From Nageia nagi (lineage: Eukaryota; Pinophyta): 64,000 bases of DNA. Every line of letters begins with the position of its first letter. Positions within the stretch are counted from its first letter, which is position 1. Shown here piece after piece: positions 13,383-23,689 of the stretch. The notes beneath the pieces are model-generated. The model did not search any database and had not been told where the DNA came from. It was given only the letters and a program-made list of their open reading frames with translations. The position numbers and the translations under genes are program-made. The DNA is taken from assembly GCA_050084985.1 (NCBI GenBank), contig JBITNC010000002.1:34224001-34288000 (forward strand). Reading direction: 5' to 3'.

Positions 13383-13384
13383 TT

Positions 13385-13396
13385 TGGTATCAGAGC
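13385..13396 (+). promoter_or_regulatory. primer binding site, initiator tRNA-Met
   Basis: TGGTATCAGAGC is complementary to the 3' end of plant initiator methionine tRNA, the usual primer for minus-strand synthesis in many plant LTR elements. It lies two bases after the LTR end. Confidence 0.95.
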
Positions 13397-13448
13397 GGGT
13401 GTGATCTCGCTGGGAAAAAAAAAAGGAAAGAAAAGAAAATTGAAGAAG

Positions 13449-14250
13449 ATGCCACCTAGGAGAGGAGGCAGAGCACCTAGAGGTGCCTATACTCAAATGA
13501 GTAGGCGGATCGAGGATCTGCAGGCCCAAATAATGCGACTAACTGGTGCAATTGAGTGCATGGCAGAGAGAAATATGAATGCCCATCTAGATCCAAGATT
13601 TGATGGTGAAAGTACAGTTGATGAAGTTAGATCTGAGGTTCAGACGGATGCAGAACAAGAAGACCTAATGGGAGACGGTCAATGTTTTGAGAATCGGTTG
13701 ATACGGGCTCTAGAAGGGCTTAAAGGAAATAATGCAAGGATCAAAATCGAGATTCCTGAGTATGCTGGTGGATTAAAACCAAAGGAGTTGATCGATTAGA
13801 GATTGGTGGGATCACCTATAGAATACACGACAAAGGGATGGCAAGGATAAGATTAGAGATTGGGCTAAAATGAAGAAGAAACTAGAAGGGAAATTTGTAC
13901 CTGTAGACTACTCCCAGACCTTATTTCGCCAATTCCAAAATTTGCGACAAAAGGAACGAAGCATTGAGGACTACACCAATGACTTTTATAAGCTTTCCAT
14001 TCGAATAGAACCTAATGAAACAGAGGAGCAAAAGGCTGCAAGATACGTAAATGGTCTGAACTTTGTTATTCAAGATGAAATTAACATGCATCGCACTCCT
14101 ACTGTGGAGGATGCATATCAAATAGCCCTCAAGGCTGAGGAAAAATTGAGAAGGACCAATCGAGGAGGAAAGAAGGGACTCACACCTTCGAATCGGGGGC
14201 GAGGAGGATCTAATTTCTCCAAGGGAGAATCCTCTGTACCCACTAAATAA
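13449..14250 (+). pseudogene. gag of the young gypsy element (deletion and stop)
   Basis: The start is taken as ATG 13449 (MPPRRGGRAPRG), the first ATG after the primer site that opens a Gag-like frame. The first open piece ends at 13799 after IEIPEYAGGLKPKELID. There the family continues with the capsid core (a W-containing stretch), which is missing. The frame shifts, and capsid coding resumes at about 13838 with KIRDWAKMKKKLEGKFVPVD, FRQFQNLRQKERSIEDYT and ARYVNGLNFVIQDEI up to a TAA at 14248-14250. Gag would form the virus-like particle that packages element RNA. The deletion of roughly 60 codons of capsid core, the frame change and the stop show this copy cannot make normal Gag. Confidence 0.9.
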
Positions 14251-15510
14251 GAAGAGGTAAACCAAAGTCAGAGAGGAAGGGGATACCCTAGAGGAAGAGG
14301 TAATGGAGGGGGTCAATCTACTACTGGCACATGGAAACCACTCATTTGTTATAGATGTCATGAAGAAGGTCACAAGGCATCTGAATGTCCCAAATATGAT
14401 GTTGAAGAGAGGGGAAATGCTAGGGTTGCTCTAGTTGAAGAAGAAGAAGAGGAGGTTGAAACAGAAGTTTCTGCAGATATGGGTGAGAACCTAATGATAA
14501 GAAGGACCCTGATTGTTCCAAGGGAGGAGAACATGCAAGCTGAGGATAGTGGTAATTGGTTGTTACGTACCAATATATTTCATACAAGATGCACAATAGG
14601 AGGAAAGGTATGTAACATAGTAATTGATGGTGGTAGTTGTGAAAACATGGTTTCTACTGTAATGGTTGATAAGTTGAAACTCAAATGTCAAAAACACCCG
14701 TGTCCATATCGTGTTTCATGGATCAAGAAGGGAAATGAGGTAACTATTGATAAGAGGTGTCTAGTAAAGTTTTCCATTGGGGATACTTATAAAGATGAGG
14801 TATGGTGTGATGTAATTCCCATGGATGCATGTCATATATTATTGGGGAGACCATGGCAGTTTGATAGGAAGACTCATCATGATGGAAGTAAGAACACTTA
14901 CACATTCTGGAAAGATGGTGTAAAGGTGGTTCTTTTACCCCTTAAGGAAGAAGCCCAAGGACACAGCCTTTTGACTGCAAAAAGATTTCTCACAGAAGCA
15001 CGTGAAGTTGGTTGGTGTTATGCATTAACTGCACAAAAGGCAAAAACAAAGGAGATCCTCATACCACCTGTAGTGAGGAAGTTGCTAAAGGAATATGCAG
15101 ATGTCCTACCAGAAGAATTGCCAAATGGACTACCACCAAAGAGGGATATACAACACCATATTGATTTAATCCCAGGATCATCTCTTCCCAATCAAGCAGC
15201 CTATCGGTTGAGCCCAACACAAAATGCTGAAATGAATAAACAAGTAACAGAATTGATACAGAAGGGATTGGTTAGGGAGAGCATGAGTCCTTGTGCAACT
15301 CCTGCACTTTTGACTCCCAAGAAGGATGGCTCATGGCGGATGTGTGTTGATAGCAGGGCCATAAACAAGATCACCATAAGATATAGATTTCCGATGCCAA
15401 GGATTGATGATATGATGGATGTTTTAGATGGATCTAATTACTTTAGTAAGATTGACCTGAGGAGTGGTTATTACCAGATTCGGATTCGAGAGGGTGATTG
15501 TATTTTGTAG
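14251..15510 (+). pseudogene. zinc knuckle, protease and N-terminal reverse transcriptase, truncated
   Basis: One open frame of 420 codons in the same frame as the second Gag piece. A CCHC zinc knuckle at 14347-14388 (CYRCHEEGHKASEC) ends Gag. An aspartic protease follows, with active site VIDGGSCENMVS at about 14620-14660 (Asp-Gly-Gly, a variant seen in one group of plant gypsy elements, instead of Asp-Ser/Thr-Gly) and the closing ILLGRPWQFD block. Reverse transcriptase starts with LPPKRDIQHHIDLIPG and runs through KKDGSWRMCVDSRAIN and FSKIDLRSGYYQIRI. It stops before the catalytic YxDD box, at a short filler that joins directly to the truncated 3' LTR. The first catalytic Asp (KIDLRSG) is present; the other two are lost. 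Non-functional as a polymerase. Confidence 0.95.
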
Positions 15511-15511
15511 A

Positions 15512-15775
15512 TTTAGAAAGTTTCCATTTGTCTATTTTTGGAAAGTTTCTATTTTTAGTAAGTACGAGTTTTTGGATAGTTCGTGATTTTCTGGAAGTGC
15601 AAGTTTTCTCTTGGCTATATGAGCTATTGTAATAGACCTGAAAAAAGGCAGTGCAGATTCAGAAGAATAAAATAAAGTGTGTGTTAAAAAAGGTTATTCT
15701 TCCATTGGTTTGCTTGTTGTGTAAATCAATTACTTTTTGGAGATTTATTTGGATCTTCTAAGGGAATCTGCACCA
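15512..15775 (+). repeat. truncated 3' LTR of the young gypsy element
   Basis: Matches 13119-13382 of the 5' LTR with one substitution and no gaps. The first 327 bp of this LTR are deleted. It ends in CTGCACCA followed by the TATGT target duplication (15776-15780). Confidence 0.95.
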
Positions 15776-15780
15776 TATGT
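15776..15780. repeat. right target-site duplication of the young gypsy element
   Basis: TATGT, identical to 12787-12791. Removing 12792-15780 rejoins the two halves of the Tat-type reverse transcriptase. Confidence 0.9.
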
Positions 15781-16450
15781 TTCTTAGGATCTACTTCAAT
15801 TATTATTATTGAAATAATAAATCCATGCAATTTACAAGAAAAAACTCTAAATGCATATTTTTAAGGTTTAAATTTCAACTTATACTCTCTCATTCTTTGA
15901 AAAGTTATCCTCAAATCACAAATATGATCACCCTTCTCTCTAGATTTAGCAAAATATAATCAATATAAATCTTAAAACTATTATAAATCATATTATAAAA
16001 CATGTACTACCCATAGCTTTTTGATAATTAGATCCTAAATTCTTCAATCCAAAAGGCATGACCACCCAAAAAAAAACCTTAAGGATTAATAAAAGATGCC
16101 TAATGTTAATTCTCCTTGTTAATCATTATTTGATTGTAGCCAAAAAATGCATCCATGAAATATGAAATCTCATGGCTTGAAATATAATCAATAATCATAT
16201 CAATGTTAAGGAGAAAAAAATACATCTTTTGGGTATGCCTTATTGATATCTCTAAAATTTGTGCAACATCTTATCTATCCATTAGGCTTAGCTATAGGAA
16301 CAATGTAGAAATACAAGGAGAGTAATCAATGGGTACAATAAAATTAACAATAATATATTTTTCTATTTCTTTCTTAATTACCAAATCCACTATAGGATGC
16401 ATCTTTTTAGATTTTTATTGTATAAGATTTGCATTATCATTTACAAGCAA
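15781..16450 (-). pseudogene. Tat-type reverse transcriptase, palm region (broken)
   Basis: On the minus strand the classical blocks appear with stops and frameshifts between them: KKEIEKYIIVNFIVPIDY near 16340-16370, VVMPFGLKNLGSNYQKAM at about 16020-16070 (family form PFGLKNAGATYQRAM), KIYIDYI at about 15955-15975 (family form EVYIDDI, second catalytic Asp changed to Tyr), and KLHGFIIS then EVDPKK at about 15785-15830. The Asp-to-Tyr change in the YxDD box alone would abolish activity. The reading continues across the young insertion into 12782-12549. Confidence 0.85.
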
Positions 16451-18109
16451 ATTACAATTCATAAAATTAGGATCCAAACTAGGAATATCAGAATAGATGC
16501 AAGAGAAAACATCAATAAATCAATCTAAAATAGGTGATATCTTTCCATTTATTTCATAGTTAACCAATGTCCTATCTTGATTAATTCTAGTACCTCCTTG
16601 GTATCGATATTAACATATATTATTACTTCACTCAAATAGGATATTTCATCATCGAGTTGAAGAGTCATAGGCAATTCCCCTAGTCCTAAATTTAAAATTG
16701 ACCATCAAAATCCTAATAATGAAGTAGTGCCACTTGATGTTGAGAAATGTCACTATATAAAGTATTCAAAAGATGTATACAAAAGATGCTCCCTAACTGC
16801 CTAAACCTACTCCTAATTTTATGAAATAAGTAAAAGAGAAAGGTTCAAATAAGTAGGGAAAAACTTACAATATCCTAACCATCCTGATAGACTTCCTCTC
16901 AAAAATAGGTTTGATGAAAAAACATCCACATGATGAATCTATTTCATTGTACTTTGGTAATTCACTCCTAGATCCCATTATTTCTAGAATAGCATCATCA
17001 TTCTAAAAAATATCCACTTTAATAGTAGCATTTGATGGTAAGAATGTATCTAGATAATATGCTTGCAACACTTCACTAGGAGCATTCACCACATTGCAAT
17101 GTAGCCTCTCATAAAATAATAGATGTTTATCATATTGATCCTTCTGCTCAAGTTTTTGAATAATGAATGTAGAAGGTCCTACCTTAAGTGTAGATTTTTC
17201 AAATTTAATTCTAGAGGTTCTCTTATGATGGTCATCATTGGGAATAGGATTGATAATAACTTACCATTCTTACCTAATTATTTAATACCATATTGTTTCT
17301 ATAAATATTTAGTAGCAAAATCATATTCAAAGCTATCAAAATGCATACTTACCTGGCATTTTAGTGCCCCTTGCTAACAAGATTCAAGAATAGGACTCTT
17401 TCTTTCAGGAACTAGTGATGATTGTTTCTCTTTTTCCTATTACAAAATATTAAAATTTGGAATAGAGTATTCAATATATTTAGAGGCTAAGCAACACCAC
17501 TATGAATCATATTTCTTCAAGTGTATTCACTTGATCTGAAGTACAAAAAAGGGTCAACCCAACTCCTTGAAGCTCTACCAAATATCTAAATCTGGAATTT
17601 TATATGTTTCTATATGAATATATTGCAAAGCTATCTCTTGAGAAGATTGAAATACACCCTCTCCATAATCAATTAAATAATAAGGAATAAAAAATATTTG
17701 AGTTGCTTGATATAAATATGTGACATTTTCTTCAACATGAATTACAAAGCTTTTATCTTTATACATGATTTTCACCATTGTATAGAGTGTGGATGTAACT
17801 ACTTAAGCTTATGGATTTAAGTTCTAGAAGTAAAAGTTTATAAGAAAACTTTTTTGAAATACATTAACTTTTCCAGTAATATATTTTCCTCCCACTTCAA
17901 TACATATAGAAATATAACCAATGCATTCTTTTTCATTATTATCAGAGCCTTTAATACTAATACAAGTTCTTTTCATATTTTCATAAATAAATCAACAAAA
18001 TAAGGATCAACATTTGAACTTGTATATGTCAATATTTTCTTAACAACAATATCATTCAACATTTACATGAATATATAATCCTAAATTCTTTTCAATAACG
18101 TCTTCACTA
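16451..18109 (-). pseudogene. upstream gag-pol region of the Tat-type element, weakly recognisable
   Basis: This lies between the 5' LTR and the reverse transcriptase blocks, so by position it should hold gag, protease and the start of reverse transcriptase. Minus-strand frames at about 16970-17180 give a long stop-poor stretch (for example APSEVLQAYYLDTFLPSNAT), and 17575-17778 is open, but I see no protease active site or zinc knuckle with confidence. The assignment rests on context. Confidence 0.45.
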
Positions 18110-18620
18110 GGCACTATTCAATGTTCTTTTTAGAAAGCATTGTTGCTCAATGTGAAGTGTACCACTCAATGTTCTTTTTAGAAATATTCATATCCTTTAT
18201 CATCATCAAGTATTCCTCCTTATAGCTAATATTATTGCACATGATGAAATAAAATATCACATAAATGTAATATTTAAAGTATAAAGAATTAAGATGTGAT
18301 ACATGGCATTGAGAAACATCGATCGATAGAACCAATATGTTTACGACCTATCAAGGATTTTGGATCATGTCATGATTTCACATGCATAAGCATTCCACCT
18401 TTATAGATATTAGGTATAGTGCCAAGGCTCCTCCTTAGGCTTATGGTGCATAAGTGCTAAGAATCCTTCATGCCTATCTCTGGGCCGACATGTTATTATA
18501 AAACATAAAGGTAGTGACTATGCACAATTAAAAGAGCATTAAATCACTAAAATAAATAAATCATTTCAAATAGCTAAAAGGTATATTTTAATTTATTTAA
18601 AATTCCTTTTTAGGTGTTAA
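18110..18620 (-). repeat. 5' LTR of the Tat-type element
   Basis: Direct-repeat partner of 9400-9912. It lies upstream of the element's genes on the minus strand and is therefore the 5' LTR. The left (inner) limit, where a primer binding site is expected, is degenerate and no convincing site was identified. Confidence 0.75.
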
Positions 18621-18893
18621 TAGCTAAACTAATAAATAATTATATTTTCATATAAAATATCAATTTTCAATACTTATAAAGCATATAAAAAATAATTCAA
18701 AGAAACATATTACATATAAATAAACTTGGATAAAAATGATTGATGATTAGATAGGATATACATTTGATAATATCACTAAATTCATTTTAGAGCATTTGGT
18801 GTCTTGGGATATCGATTAAAAAAGATTTTACCAAGTACCTTGAAATTTTTTTTTAGAGAATATACACTTGATATACAAAATGATACCTTATAA

Positions 18894-20164
18894 CACTACT
18901 ATAAAAATGTGAATTGACGTTAGGGAGGGCATTAGAATTTATTTTCATATTTTGATAGCCTTAGCATTAGAATGGCATCATGTTTTTCACCTTTTTGAAT
19001 TTTTAATACTATTTTTATGCATTTATTGATGTTATTTCTAACATTATTTATGATGTTATTTTTGATATTATTTTTAATGTTATTTCTAATACAATTTTTG
19101 ATGTCATTTTTTATGCTAAAGTTGATGCCAAATTGTAACATTTATGGCATTAGGAGGCATTTGAAATAAGAAAAATGAGCATAGATATCATCAAGAAATA
19201 CATATCAATTATCTAGAATTTAATATAATCAGATGGCTATAACTACATTGCACTCAAATCAATAAGAATCTTTAAAATTAAATTTCTATAAATTTTATAG
19301 TTGTGAATGGTTTCCTATATATGCATGAAAAATGTGAGTGTAGAGAAGGTATAAGAATTATCAACTATGAAATTTTGGTATATACTTATGAATTTTTTGA
19401 TATTATGACTTAATGAGATATCCTTTCATGGAATATGATAAATACAAGTTACCAAAGACATGGATTTCCTTGATAGGCATTGATACTTTTTCATGAAATG
19501 CAACAAACAACAATAATAGTCTAACCAAATTAATCCACCTTTTCCATCATCCTCATATTATACATAAAATTAGATTATTTACAATAGGGTTTATACATAC
19601 AACAGACACTCTATAAAACAAGATTTGTAGCAAATTTTATGATTTTGAATTCCATGATAGACATGTATGAAAAAAGTGGAAGTGTAGAGAAGGCATGCAA
19701 ATTATTTTACAAGATGAACGATATAAAGATAGTTTTATCATTTATAATAATTGGATGATATGCAATCCATGGATACAAAAAGAATACGCTTAAACTCTTT
19801 GATCTAATAAAGCACTTGGAATAAATCCTAACAAAATACCTTGTGTATATAGTGCATACCGATTATGTATATTGACTATTTAGATGTTATCTTTGATGCC
19901 ATAGTTTATGCTAGGGATGATGCTATTGTTGACATCATCTTTTTTTTATTTGATGCTAAACCTAATATCACTTACTACTAATTATTATATCATTTTTTAT
20001 TTTCTAATATTATATCTGATGCCAAGTGCCACTAAATTTGATGCCAAAGATCATTTTTTGTATGCCAACTAGGACACTATTTCTAACCTAAAATCAATTT
20101 TTTTAGAAAAATACACTACGTACTAACACCATTTTTTATGCTAAATGGATTGAATTTAGTAGTG
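18894..20164. mobile_element. non-autonomous CACTA transposon carrying a PPR fragment
   Basis: The left end starts CACTACTATAAA (18894) and the right end finishes TTTAGTAGTG (20164), giving an inverted terminal CACTACTA. Both ends are flanked by TAA (18891-18893 and 20165-20167), the 3-bp target duplication expected for this superfamily. Subterminal regions (about 18950-19140 and 19875-20110) are filled with short repeats of the type TTTGATGCCAA and GATGTTATTT, typical of transposase binding regions. The 1271-bp interior has no transposase and instead holds PPR coding remains at 19290-19870. Confidence 0.85.
19290..19870 (+). pseudogene. PPR protein fragment inside the CACTA element
   Basis: The plus strand shows two to three consecutive PPR repeats of the plant PLS type with frameshifts and stops. 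A stretch around 19410-19500 reads ILSWNMINTSYQRHGFP and ALILFHEMQQT. 19640-19800 reads MILNSMIDMYEKSGSVEKAC and KLFYKMNDIKIVLSF, then YAIHGYKKNTLKLFD. The NSMIDMY, GSVEKA and YA-HG words are hallmarks of these repeats. PPR proteins bind organellar RNA; this piece lacks start, targeting peptide and C-terminal domains and cannot be functional. Its position between the two CACTA ends indicates capture, or insertion of the transposon ends around it, rather than an ordinary gene. Confidence 0.8.
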
Positions 20165-20953
20165 TAAATGAGGCATATATATTAATTCTCTCTCTATCTA
20201 TATGTAGGAAAGCAAAGCTAATAGGTAGGCATGGTAAATATAATATAAATTAGGGTAAAAAATGTTAAAAATAAAGAATTTATTATCAAAATAATATATA
20301 CATGTATAATTTGTAAAGAAACAAAAAAAAAACTAAGTTATATGTATAAAAATAAAAAATTTTGCCATTTTTAAGAGAGACGAGGTGATGGTTATAAGAA
20401 GATATATATATATGGATGAATAATGAACATTATAAAATAAAATAAAAAGCCTATGCACTAATATGGTAAACAAAGGGAATATATACAAAAGAGAAATAAT
20501 GAATATGATCATAAGATAAGAGAAATGAAGGAAATGTAATTAAATAAAGTTTTAAATATATAAAAAATAATAATGAAAATGGAAGAACAAATAAAATTAA
20601 AATAAGAAATAAAAGTGGATCATCGATGGTCTTACGTATTTGTAAATAATAAATAAATAAGGTTAATAGGAGAAAACTGAATGCATTAGAATATAGAATT
20701 AGAAATAGAGAAGCCTAATGAAAGGGAGGGATTAATCTATAATTTTACTAGATAAAAAAAAAATATCATTAAATGTCCTAAATAATACACACATAATAGT
20801 TAGAACCACTAATGATGGTAAATCTATTATTTAAGAATCTCAAAGAGATATAAGAAAAGATAAAATAATTAGACCCTCTAAAATATATCTTATAATGACA
20901 TATAAGAAAGAAGAAATAAGTGATAATAATTGTATCATCATCCAAATATGATT

Positions 20954-21751
20954 AGTAAAGCCTAGCTATCTATGATATTTTTGGTTCCTTACATACAGAT
21001 TTCATCATTCTTATCTTTTAGTAGTTCTTGAAATTTTAACTTGAATAGATTTAGTATTATGAAATAATGAAATAGAATATTTAAAAATAAAATACTAAAA
21101 TAGGAGAGAAAATATCATCATGAAAACACCCAATTTACTTTGGGTAACTTAAGTAACCAAAGAAAGCTAATAACCAAAAGCTCTCCTCTTAGTGAATAGG
21201 AATGGAAGTACAATCATACTTCTCCTCTAAAAGGCTTTACAATTTGCAAGGTATGATGCTTATTTAATCTCAAATGGGAGAAAAAATGCCAAGCATAGCC
21301 TTAAAAAAATAATTTTACACTTAAATCTCTATTAGTATTATCACAACCTTCCTTATGTCTTTCACATACTCTTTTTCTCTTTAGAATTTCCCCTTCCAAA
21401 TAGCTTCATTTATAGTAGTTTTGTAGGCTAAAATTAAAAATAGTATAGTTAAGAAGTTATAATAAATTTATTTCCAATACATAGTGTGATCTTATTTGAT
21501 CATGTGGTTTTGATTTTAGCTTAAAAATATAACCCAATATCCTAAAATAAGCTTTGGGGTATAAAAATAGTGCTCTCTAGATTTACATAGTCTCAAAAAA
21601 TAATAATAACAAAATAAATAACACTTAAAAATCAATCCCATAACAAATATAGGGTGCCTCTAATCAAAACATAACATGTACCAATCAAAAATATAAAGAG
21701 AGGATTAAATGTCATGTTCTCACCATGCATTGGGAAGGGGTAATATCAATA
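20954..21751 (-). repeat. 3' LTR of the gag-protease element, piece 1
   Basis: Collinear with 42778 to about 43550 of the 5' LTR. Shared words include AGTGCTCTCTAGATTTACA-type and AAAATCAATCCCATAAC-type sequence and TTCTCCTCTAAAAGG. It breaks at 21751 exactly where the Mutator-like element begins, and collinearity resumes at 38563. Confidence 0.85.
21744..21751. repeat. left target duplication of the Mutator-like element
   Basis: TATCAATA, repeated at 38555-38562. A ninth base to the left differs (A here, C on the right), so the original duplication may have been 9 bp, the usual Mutator length. Confidence 0.75.
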
Positions 21752-22860
21752 GGCACTAACTATCTAGCTTGTAGAATTCCCCCTGCACTCTAGCATGTTG
21801 TGCCATCCGTTTGCATGCATGAACCACCAAGCCATGCTATGGGGTTATATGCACTTCAATTATCCTAGCCTATACAAGCTTCATTTAACCCTCCATGCAC
21901 ATGGGTCATCAGGTCATACCTCTCATGGTATGCCATGTGGGGTTAATCAAACTTCATATAGCCTATATGCTTTTCAATGTATGCTCTAAACATTGTTTGA
22001 TTAGTTCACTATTCATATTAGTGAGTGTGTCAATAATTTTTGATTAAACTATTATGTTAAATGACCAATTTGGACTAAGTATTGTTCTATTAACTCTAAA
22101 ATCAATGATGCTCGATTAACCCTTGATATCAATGATGTTTGATTATCTTATGTTCACCACCTTGAATGTCTATATCACATATTGAGAATATCATTAATGG
22201 TCTAGATTAATTGAATTGTATTTATGTGGGTTAAACATAGGTTGATTAACCCATACATCACATCACCCCACCACTAATTTATAACATCGCCAAACATCAT
22301 ACTCAAAAATGCCAAAGCAAAGGTTAATCAAAATTCAATTAGATAACTACATTTAATTCATGAGCTAATCAAACTATATTTATTTAGGTTATACATAGGT
22401 TGACTAACTCATAATTCATATTATCCTACCTCCATTTTTAATGTCAAAAATCATTGTAAATGCATTTGTTAATGTGAATGTTAATGGAACTTTAGTTAAA
22501 CTCTAAACGCAAGTCAATTAACCTCTTACCCATATGGCTAAACACATGTGAAGGTCCAATAGTTATATATGAGGGTTAAACAAAGTTTAATTATCCCCCT
22601 TTATATCAAAAATTGGTCATTCTCTTTCACATTATTTTGTGCATGGTTGGATGTGGATGTTGAAGGGAGTTCTAGGACATATAGCGAATCTCAATACCAA
22701 GTAGTTTTTTTCAATTCTTGGGCTCTATTTGTTCATTTTACAATACACAAATATTTAGGAACATCCTAGGATTTAGTTTTTGTTCATAATTTTCATGTTG
22801 CACTACATGAAATTCTACTTATAGTTTGTCAAAAAACTCTTATAGTTTTTTTCATGTATG
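21752..22860 (+). repeat. left TIR of the Mutator-like element
   Basis: Inverted match to 37440-38554. Long shared words, with the right arm read on the minus strand, include TTTATGTGGGTTAAA, GGTTGATTAACC, ATATCATTAATGG, ACCAATTTGGACTAAG and GATGTTTGATTATC. The motif TTGATTAAC or close variants recurs about eight times within the arm. Confidence 0.9.
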
Positions 22861-22984
22861 TGTTTTGCATTGCTTGTATTTCAATTATCCTCTTCCCAAT
22901 TTTGAAAACATACTGAGATTTAGGTATCTAGTTATGCTCAGCACTTGGGTATTTTAAAATGTACTTTTAAAATACTTTTTATCA

Positions 22985-23664
22985 CTAATAATAATCTCCA
23001 TAAGAATATTCTTCATGTTTGAAATGATGCAATCGATTCACATCCCTCACAACACTATCTCTTGCAACAATCTTGGATATAAACTTGGTTGTAGTGTCAT
23101 AGTCATTGCATACTCAAATATTCTTCATAACTCTAATAATGGTTCTAGGGGGATTCTTCATCATTATCCTTGACATCTTGTAATGTAGGTATTGTATTTG
23201 CAATAGGAATATACCCTCCATCCTTCATCTCACTTGATAATTTCTCTAATCATCAATAGATGTTCTATGTTTGTAAAGGATTTTCACTATGCACATGGTG
23301 AACAAACATGCCTATAACCGTAATCTAATAGTATGAAAAAATAGTTTCAAACCCTTCTCATTAGAAAAAATAGTTTTAGGGCCTCTTGGCAATTATAATT
23401 CTATAAACACCCAGATATCATTGCATTCCACAATACAACATCTCTTACAAGCATCAAATTGAAAATTTGTAATGCATCAACTAAGCTATTACATTTACTG
23501 TAAGTATCCATTAGACCATTTTGCATAAAAATATTATATTCGAATGATTTTATAATCATATGTTCATGGACCAACTTACAGATTTCCATGGCTCCTAGAT
23601 CAAAATAGGAAAGAAGTACACCAATAAAAATATACCTTTCCAGAATTATGCCCATATTTAGCAT
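22985..23664 (-). pseudogene. PPR-DYW protein relic
   Basis: Minus strand, reading from 23664. A PPR stretch reads LGAMEICKLVHEHMIIKS, FMQNGLMDTYSKCNSLVDA and LVRDVVLWNAMISGCL, the standard PLS-repeat pattern. After a gap lacking most of the E domain, blocks of the C-terminal DYW deaminase domain appear at 23290-22985: KSFTNIEHLL, then LEPLLEL, RIFEYAMT, REIV-like and IDCIISNMKN (family: R.C.DCH..TK.IS, then NRFHHF). Stops and frameshifts are frequent. The zinc-binding His/Cys residues of the deaminase are largely lost. An intact protein would edit organellar RNA; this is a dead copy inside the Mutator-like element. Confidence 0.7.
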
Positions 23665-23689
23665 TAAACAAAAAAAGTTTCAAAAAATT

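Larger units (their letters stand above)
12792..15775 (+). mobile_element. young Ty3/gypsy retrotransposon with internal deletion
   Basis: A full 591-bp 5' LTR (12792-13382, TG...CA), a tRNA-iMet primer site, gag, zinc knuckle, protease and the first half of reverse transcriptase, then the last 264 bp of the 3' LTR (15512-15775), flanked by TATGT duplications. The shared LTR part aligns without gaps (constant offset 2393) and differs at a single base, A/G near 13327/15720, so insertion was recent. The rest of reverse transcriptase, RNase H, integrase, the polypurine tract and the start of the 3' LTR are deleted. CG dinucleotides are clearly more frequent than in the surrounding old DNA. It interrupts the older Tat-type element in the opposite orientation. 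Confidence 0.95.
9400..18620 (-). mobile_element. old Ty3/gypsy (Tat-type) LTR retrotransposon, minus strand, interrupted
   Basis: Direct repeats of about 0.5 kb at about 9400-9912 and 18110-18620 are the LTRs. Between them the minus strand carries, from right to left, reverse transcriptase, RNase H, a second RNase H and integrase. That order with two RNase H domains is typical of the plant Tat/Ogre group. A purine-rich tract (minus sense CAAAGTGGGGCA, at about 9912-9925) next to the left LTR fits the polypurine tract, so the left LTR is the 3' LTR. All reading frames are broken. The element is split by a younger gypsy insertion at 12792-15775. Exact outer ends and target duplication could not be fixed. 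Confidence 0.8.

Noticed and set aside
13385-13396. tRNA gene
   Set aside because: The tRNA-like bases are only the primer binding site; no cloverleaf. No tRNA gene was recognised elsewhere in the window.
13921-14573. Minus-strand ORFs of 150 and 67 codons
   Set aside because: They are antisense to gag, the zinc knuckle and protease of the young gypsy element, whose plus-strand frame has clear motifs. Their products are Ser/Leu-rich shadows.
9400-18620. Target duplication of the Tat-type element
   Set aside because: The outer LTR ends are too degraded to place, so any 5-bp match would be chance.
18932-19141. Minus-strand 69-codon ORF rich in Asn, Ile and Lys
   Set aside because: It is the translation of the CACTA element's subterminal GATGTTATTT-type repeats, not a gene.
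21795-21989. ORF with related product on the minus strand at 38315-38560
   Set aside because: The similarity is explained by the Mutator TIRs being inverted copies; neither frame is conserved beyond that.
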